Origin: an uncultured Oscillospiraceae bacterium
Lineage (GTDB): Bacteria > Bacillota > Clostridia > Oscillospirales > Oscillospiraceae
Length of the DNA stretch: 45,952 bases
NCBI GenBank assembly: GCA_900757655.1
Contig: CAAEOT010000017.1
Location: forward strand, 1 to 45,952
Reading direction: 5' to 3'
The notes under the pieces are model-generated. The model had not been told where the DNA came from. It searched no databases and saw nothing but the letters and a program-made list of their open reading frames with translations. Positions 42,464 to 45,952 of this stretch are shown here, in pieces. Within the stretch, counting starts at the first letter, position 1. Each line of letters starts with the position of its first letter. Position numbers and translations under genes: made by a program.

Positions 42464-42673
42464 CTACCGGCTCCACTGCTCGAGCGCACCCTCAAAGCGC
42501 AGCACCTCCGGCTCTGTCTCGCCTTCGTCCTTTGCAGGGGCTGCTTTGCCTCGTTCGTGGCCGAGCACCATGCCCGCCGCCTTGAGCCGCAGCTCCGGCT
42601 TCACGGATGCGTCGGCCACCATGGCCGCCAGCTGCTCGAGGATGCGCTCCTTCTCGTCCTCGAGGTCGATCAT
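42464..42673 (-). CDS. Small phage protein before the terminase
   Basis: 69 residues: an acidic N-terminal helix (DLEDEKERILEQLAAMVAD), then SVKPELRLKAAGMVLGHERG and an acidic tail. Family not recognised. Position directly before the large terminase gene and the helical make-up would suit a reduced small terminase subunit, but no DNA-binding motif is evident. The start overlaps the preceding stop as ATGA (42670-42673). Confidence 0.65.
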   Translation of the reverse strand: MIDLEDEKERILEQLAAMVADASVKPELRLKAAGMVLGHERGKAAPAKDEGETEPEVLRFEGALEQWSR

Positions 42674-42906
42674 GTCGCGCGCTCCCGGTACGAGAGCACG
42701 TAGTCCTCGCCGTCGGCTGCCGCCGCGAATTCGTAGGTCTCCAGCGCGTCGTGCACGGCCTGCTTCGGCAGCCGCAGCGTCGCGCCGTCGCCGCAGCGCA
42801 CGCACAGCGCAGCCAAGATCGCGCCCGACAGGCCCAGCAGCTCCTCATATGCCGCGCGCTGCTCCCGCAGAGCGCGGCGCAGGTCGGTGCTTGTCTGCTT
42901 TTTCAT
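42670..42906 (-). CDS. Small phage protein
   Basis: 78 residues, unknown. Begins MKKQTSTDLRRALREQRAAY, a basic helix, followed by LSGAILAALCVRCGDGATLR and VHDALETYEFAAAADG. GGAGGAT lies before the ATG at 42906, which overlaps the preceding stop as ATGA. The tight coupling on both sides shows that it belongs to the phage operon. Confidence 0.65.
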   Translation of the reverse strand: MKKQTSTDLRRALREQRAAYEELLGLSGAILAALCVRCGDGATLRLPKQAVHDALETYEFAAAADGEDYVLSYRERAT

Positions 42907-43289
42907 GTACCATCCTCCTTGCTTTCTTCCATGGCCGCCCTCAGCCGTGCGCGCCGTCGCCGCTGCCGCTCGCGGTTTGCCGCCCGCTGGTCGATCAGGC
43001 GGCCGGTGTAGTCGCCCCAGTCGTGCAGCCGCCCGTCTGCGTCCACGAACCCGGACGTGCGCAGCGCCGCCGCCAGCTCGCCCGCCCGGCGCGCGTTGAA
43101 CTGGCAGATCTCTGCCAGCTGCCGCGGCGGCAGGGCGGACAGGTCGCCGTCCGGCGCGTTGTCCAGCGCCCACAGCCACAGCAGGCACATGTGCCCGAGC
43201 GCGGCCGGCGTGCGCAGCCGCAGCGCGTCGCGCAGCGCCAGCAGTTTGCGGTGCTGCGGCAGCGCCTGGTGCAGTTCAATCCATGCCAT
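42903..43289 (-). CDS. Phage replisome organizer-like / DnaD-like protein
   Basis: 128 residues. It starts MAWIELHQALPQHRKLLAL, the characteristic opening of the phage replisome-organizer N-terminal (winged-helix) family, with LWLWALDNAPDGDLSALPPRQ and DWGDYTGRLIDQR later and a very basic end. Full-length members have a second domain; this one is short. The ATG at 43289 is chosen by family alignment, although the best ribosome site (AAGGAGGTGAAG) lies farther upstream, before a short overlapping ORF. It is probably the first gene of the module. Confidence 0.75.
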   Translation of the reverse strand: MAWIELHQALPQHRKLLALRDALRLRTPAALGHMCLLWLWALDNAPDGDLSALPPRQLAEICQFNARRAGELAAALRTSGFVDADGRLHDWGDYTGRLIDQRAANRERQRRRRARLRAAMEESKEDGT

Positions 43290-43332
43290 GCCCCGGGCCG
43301 CAGCCGGACGCAAAAGGAATTTGCCGTTCCAT
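43276..43332 (-). CDS. Possible 18-codon leader ORF upstream of the phage operon
   Basis: AAGGAGGTGAAG at about 43343-43354 is followed at normal distance by ATG 43332. The frame encodes 18 residues ending HGMD and stops at 43276-43278, overlapping the ATG of the replisome-organizer gene (43289) in another frame. It may be a leader peptide that couples translation. Weakly supported: it is one short frame only. Confidence 0.35.
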   Translation of the reverse strand: MERQIPFASGCGPGHGMD

Positions 43333-43357
43333 TCCGACGGTCCTTCACCTCCTTGAA

Positions 43358-43368
43358 GTTTACATAAC
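43358..43368 (+). repeat. GTTTACATAAC element in the phage leader
   Basis: An exact copy just upstream of the AAGGAGG site of the first phage gene. Confidence 0.6.
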
Positions 43369-43508
43369 ACCGCGCCTGCGCTGATTCATCAGCATTTTTG
43401 CCGCCGAAAGAGCAGATTTGGCCATCGAAGCGGCGCATTCGCCCGGCTTCGCATGGGAAATCGGCCGCCTGCGGCCGCGCGGCGTCGGAAGCGGCCCCTT
43501 CTATTTCC

Positions 43509-43537
43509 ATTTTATTATGCATTTGCATATCTGTCAA
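43509..43537 (-). promoter_or_regulatory. Phage-module promoter with palindromic operator in the spacer
   Basis: Minus strand: perfect TTGACA (43532-43537), 17 bp and TAAAAT (43509-43514). The spacer contains the perfect palindrome TATGCA-TT-TGCATA (43516-43529). A protein bound there would block or distort the promoter, as expected for a repressor of the whole module. Confidence 0.75.
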
Positions 43538-43620
43538 TAGAAATATTATGCACGTCACGGAAAATGTTCCGCACCGTCCGCGCACGTCCGCGTGCGCACG
43601 ACCATATTTTGCTTGCACCG

Positions 43621-43631
43621 GTTTACATAAC
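43621..43631 (+). repeat. GTTTACATAAC element at the right edge of the phage module
   Basis: Exact copy followed by G, direct repeat of 30027-30038. It lies upstream of the phage promoter and before the host gene promoter at 43739. Confidence 0.65.
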
Positions 43632-43738
43632 GATTTTTGCGAATCCTGTCGAGATCTCTGTATCCCCACTTTTCGCGCCAAAACCGGCCCCGTCCGGCTG
43701 CCGTGCCCCACAAATGCTGGCAGAGATAGCAAAAAAGG

Positions 43739-43767
43739 TTGCAATTTCGTAACAGAAGGTGTAAGAT
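43739..43767 (+). promoter_or_regulatory. Promoter of the C39-like/SLH gene
   Basis: TTGCAA (43739-43744), 17 bp and TAAGAT (43762-43767). A GTTGACATAAC copy on the minus strand follows at 43786-43796. Confidence 0.6.
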
Positions 43768-43785
43768 ATGCAAATGTGTGTGTAC

Positions 43786-43796
43786 GTTATGTCAAC
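43786..43796 (-). repeat. GTTGACATAAC element
   Basis: Exact match to the copy at 19720, opposite strand, in the 5' untranslated region of the next gene. Confidence 0.55.
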
Positions 43797-43830
43797 ACCC
43801 AGCAAAAATCCGGAACCAAAGGAGTCATCT

Positions 43831-45183
43831 ATGAAGAAACGAATCCTCAGCCTGGCGCTGACGCTGTGCCTGCTGGCGGGGCTGCTGCCCTGTCTGACGA
43901 TGGGCGCCGCGGCGGCCAGCCGGGTGGATGCCGCGCCGTATGCGGGCGTGGAGTATACGCAGAATTCCGGCGTGAAGACGGGCACAGTCCGCTATATCTG
44001 CCAGGTGCCGGCCTATACCGATCTGTTCTGCCCCGAGTATTGGGGCAGCTATGTGGGCTATGCCAACCACGAGTGCTTCACGGCGTGCATCTCCATGGCG
44101 CTGTCGTACCTCGGCATCGACGCCACGCCCGGCGCGCTCGGCGATTACTGGCGCAGCGGCGGCCACTACGGCACGCCCTTTGCCACGACGCCGGAGGATG
44201 TTGCCTTCAGCGGCGCGACGTACAGCAAGACCTCGCTTGCCGAGGCCATCGCGCGCTACGTCGGCGGCGAGGGCAGCTACAGCCCGCCGATCATCCACCT
44301 CAACGGCTACTCGGCCAATGGCCACTATGTCATGATCATCGGTCAGGTCTCGGCCACGGAGTACCGTGTGCTCGACCCGGCGGTCAAGACGATCTATACC
44401 ATGACGCTCACCAACGGCAGCACCGTGCACTACTTCAAGGGCAGCGAGCGCGTCACGGAGGCGGTGCAGTATTATTATCCCGTCCACCGCTGGAGCGCCT
44501 GGACGGCCATCGAGACGGACGACGGTGTCGTGAACATGGAGCGCACCTGCTCCATCTGCGGCAAGACGGAGACGGCCAAGATCCCGGATCCCTGCATCGG
44601 CGATAAGTACTGTGCCGGCGGCGTGTTTGACGACATGCCGGCAGCGGATGACTGGTCGCACGCGGGCATTGATTACTGTGTGCTCTTCGGTCTCATGAGC
44701 GGTATCGGCAACGATCTGTTTGACCCGGCGGGGGAGACGACGCGCGCCATGCTCGTGTCGATGCTCTACCGCATGGCCGGCGAGCCGGATGTGTCCGAGC
44801 TGCCGGAGCTCTCATTTGAAGATGTCACGGCCGATGCCTGGTACGCCGACGCCGTGCGCTGGGCCTATGCCAACGAGGTCTCTGTCGGCGTGGATGACAC
44901 GCACTTTGCGCCCGACGCGCGCCTCACGCGCGCGCAGCTCGTCACGATGCTCTACCGCGTCTTCGGCCCGGAAAAGGGCGTCCGCCCGCGGCCCATCGGC
45001 GGCTACGAGGACTGGAACACCGTGCCCGAGTGGGCGTTTTCCGCCACGACGTGGGCCGTCTCCATGGGCCTGCTCTACGGCACGAGCAGCTGGGAGCTGA
45101 GCCCGAACGACGGCGCCAGCCGCGCACAGCTCGCCGCCATCATTATGCGCACCTGCCAGCTGCAGGGCGAGCTGGATTCCTGA
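43831..45183 (+). CDS. Secreted C39-like cysteine peptidase with SLH domains
   Basis: 450 residues. The signal peptide (MKKRILSLALTLCLLAG, cut after AAAA) is followed by a papain-like C39_2-type domain at about 55-240: HECFTACISMALSYLG with the likely nucleophile Cys82, NGHYVMIIG with His165, and VLDP with Asp182. One CxxC unit (TCSICGKTETAKIP) links to three SLH domains at about 265-450. It probably cleaves peptides at the cell surface. AAAGGAG stands before the ATG at 43831. The signal peptide and SLH part closely resemble those at 24350 and 27042, so the phage module lies inside a surface-protein neighbourhood. Confidence 0.85.
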   Translation: MKKRILSLALTLCLLAGLLPCLTMGAAAASRVDAAPYAGVEYTQNSGVKTGTVRYICQVPAYTDLFCPEYWGSYVGYANHECFTACISMALSYLGIDATPGALGDYWRSGGHYGTPFATTPEDVAFSGATYSKTSLAEAIARYVGGEGSYSPPIIHLNGYSANGHYVMIIGQVSATEYRVLDPAVKTIYTMTLTNGSTVHYFKGSERVTEAVQYYYPVHRWSAWTAIETDDGVVNMERTCSICGKTETAKIPDPCIGDKYCAGGVFDDMPAADDWSHAGIDYCVLFGLMSGIGNDLFDPAGETTRAMLVSMLYRMAGEPDVSELPELSFEDVTADAWYADAVRWAYANEVSVGVDDTHFAPDARLTRAQLVTMLYRVFGPEKGVRPRPIGGYEDWNTVPEWAFSATTWAVSMGLLYGTSSWELSPNDGASRAQLAAIIMRTCQLQGELDS

Positions 45184-45340
45184 AAAAATCCGGACAAACG
45201 GGTAGAATCGTTTCGCTAAGTGTGCAAAAACGTTACACAAACTTGATAATGGCCAATGAATTATGGTGACAGGTGGGTTACTATAGGGCTAGAAAAACAG
45301 CGCCGGCATTTACCCGGCCGCAGGAACGGAGGCACACTTC

Positions 45341-45913
45341 ATGAAGCAGAACCGGACGCGCACGGCGCTCGCGGATGCGTATATGCGCCTGCTCAACGAC
45401 TATACGATCGACCGCATCACGGTCAAGATGATCACGGACGCCGTGGGCTGCAGCCGCAAGACATTCTACTATTATTTCACGGATATTTATGTGCTCACGC
45501 AGTATGTGTTTGAGCTGCGCGTGCAGCACTTTCTGGACACGAACGGCAATTTCGAGACCGTGCGTGAGGGTTTTCTGACGCTGGCGGCGAACCTCTCGAA
45601 CGACCGGCAGGCCATCCTGAACATCTACCACGGCTACGGCAAGGAAGAGCTTGAGCGCTTCACGTGGGAGACGAGCGATTACTATGCCCGTCAGGTCATC
45701 ACGCGCTATGCGCAGAACATGGACATCATGCCCGAGGACCTTGAGGCGATCATCCGCATGTACACGGACATGATGTTCGGCATGCTCATCGACTGGATCA
45801 ATAACGGCATGGAAGGGGACTATTCCCGCAAGCTGGACATTGCGCTCACGGCACTCATGCCGGTGCTGCGCGCCAACTGCCGCAGCGCGAAAGCCGCAGC
45901 CGCCGACCAGTAA
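45341..45913 (+). CDS. TetR/AcrR-family transcriptional regulator
   Basis: 190 residues. The N-terminal helix-turn-helix (ALADAYMRLLNDYTIDRITVK, ITDAVGCSRKTFYYYFTDIY) is typical of TetR proteins; the FYYYF recognition-helix end is characteristic. The C-terminal ligand domain (about 60-185) has EEL...FTWETSDYY and a long helix MYTDMMFGMLIDWINNG, like the DhaS-type group. GGAGG lies before the ATG at 45341. The 157-bp upstream gap shows no clear promoter by my reading. A GC-rich hairpin begins after the stop and is cut by the window end. Confidence 0.9.
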   Translation: MKQNRTRTALADAYMRLLNDYTIDRITVKMITDAVGCSRKTFYYYFTDIYVLTQYVFELRVQHFLDTNGNFETVREGFLTLAANLSNDRQAILNIYHGYGKEELERFTWETSDYYARQVITRYAQNMDIMPEDLEAIIRMYTDMMFGMLIDWINNGMEGDYSRKLDIALTALMPVLRANCRSAKAAAADQ

Positions 45914-45952
45914 ACCGCATACAAAAACAGCCCGCCCCCGGCATTCGCCGGG

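Larger units (their letters stand above)
30027..43631 (-). mobile_element. Compact podovirus-like module without integrase
   Basis: Fifteen tightly packed minus-strand genes carry DNA packaging, portal, capsid maturation, lysis and short-tail functions. Neighbours mostly overlap by ATGA/GTGA or abut, and all frames are intact. There is no integrase, repressor, polymerase, tape measure or tail tube. It is bounded by surface-protein genes and by direct copies of GTTTACATAACG. It may be a reduced prophage, an element using the host Xer recombinases, or a domesticated gene-transfer-agent-like particle. Confidence 0.75.
43371..43738. other. Intergenic region between phage module and surface-protein gene
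   Basis: No gene is supported. It holds the phage promoter (43509-43537), a GC-rich leader before the first phage gene with an 8-bp palindrome CGGCCGCC-type cluster near 43460-43480, and the right-hand GTTTACATAACG copy (43621). An open frame runs through on the minus strand but its sequence has no protein-like character. Confidence 0.5.

Noticed and set aside
29950..43640. Classic attL/attR core repeats with a tRNA or integrase
   Set aside because: Apart from GTTTACATAACG no longer direct repeat was found by eye at the two edges, and there is no tRNA or integrase there.
42995..43744. A 249-codon minus-strand frame covering the phage promoter region
   Set aside because: It runs through the promoter and then out of frame across the replisome-organizer gene. 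It lacks a ribosome site at any plausible start.

Overview
The window looks like a chromosome segment of a GC-rich, spore-forming member of the Clostridia, most likely an Oscillospiraceae-type gut bacterium. The reasons are the yabP-yabQ-divIC-yabR sporulation/division cluster with a good SigE-type promoter, the ylxM-ffh-rpsP-khpA-rimM-trmD block, the yfmF/yfmH pair, several surface proteins with S-layer homology (SLH) domains, and Shine-Dalgarno sequences close to AGGAGG. No taxonomic search was possible.

Layout. 1-300: tRNA-Tyr and tRNA-Thr on the minus strand, with a consensus promoter and a terminator. 335-3304: a small unknown protein, a GH25 lysozyme lipoprotein and a subtilisin-SLH protein. 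3374-7338 (minus): yfmF, yfmH, lgt and a small helical protein. 7401-14534 (minus): a giant cyclic beta-1,2-glucan synthase-like protein. 14616-19705 (plus): ylxM, ffh, rpsP, khpA, rimM, a trmD-acetyltransferase fusion and rsmA. 20095-21690: yabP, yabQ, divIC and an S1-domain protein. 22096-23022: a 2-hydroxyacid dehydrogenase. 23094-23934 (minus): three very small peptide genes. Two are related in sequence and sit behind duplicated promoters and an 80-nt leader whose hairpin shows a compensatory base change. 24350-29897: two divergent surface proteins with BspA-type leucine-rich repeats, CxxC repeats and SLH domains.

30040-43289 (minus): a compact, co-directional phage-like module. It holds a replication-organizer-like protein, two small proteins, terminase, portal, scaffold, a Prp-type cysteine protease, an N4-gp56 major capsid protein, a small head protein, a connector-fibre fusion, an amidase, a holin, two tail proteins and an internal virion-like protein. 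It has no integrase, repressor, polymerase or tape measure. A strong promoter with a palindrome in its spacer sits upstream of it. 43831-45913: a C39-like peptidase with SLH domains and a TetR-type regulator.

Three observations stand out. (1) GTTNACATAA is repeated eleven times in intergenic DNA or at gene edges and matches the XerD arm of dif; copies also bracket the integrase-less phage module. (2) The tiny-peptide genes with covarying leader hairpins resemble no family I know. (3) The phage module pairs a Prp protease with a capsid protein whose N-terminus resembles the Prp cleavage site of ribosomal protein L27. The long antisense ORFs are shadows caused by high GC and are left out.
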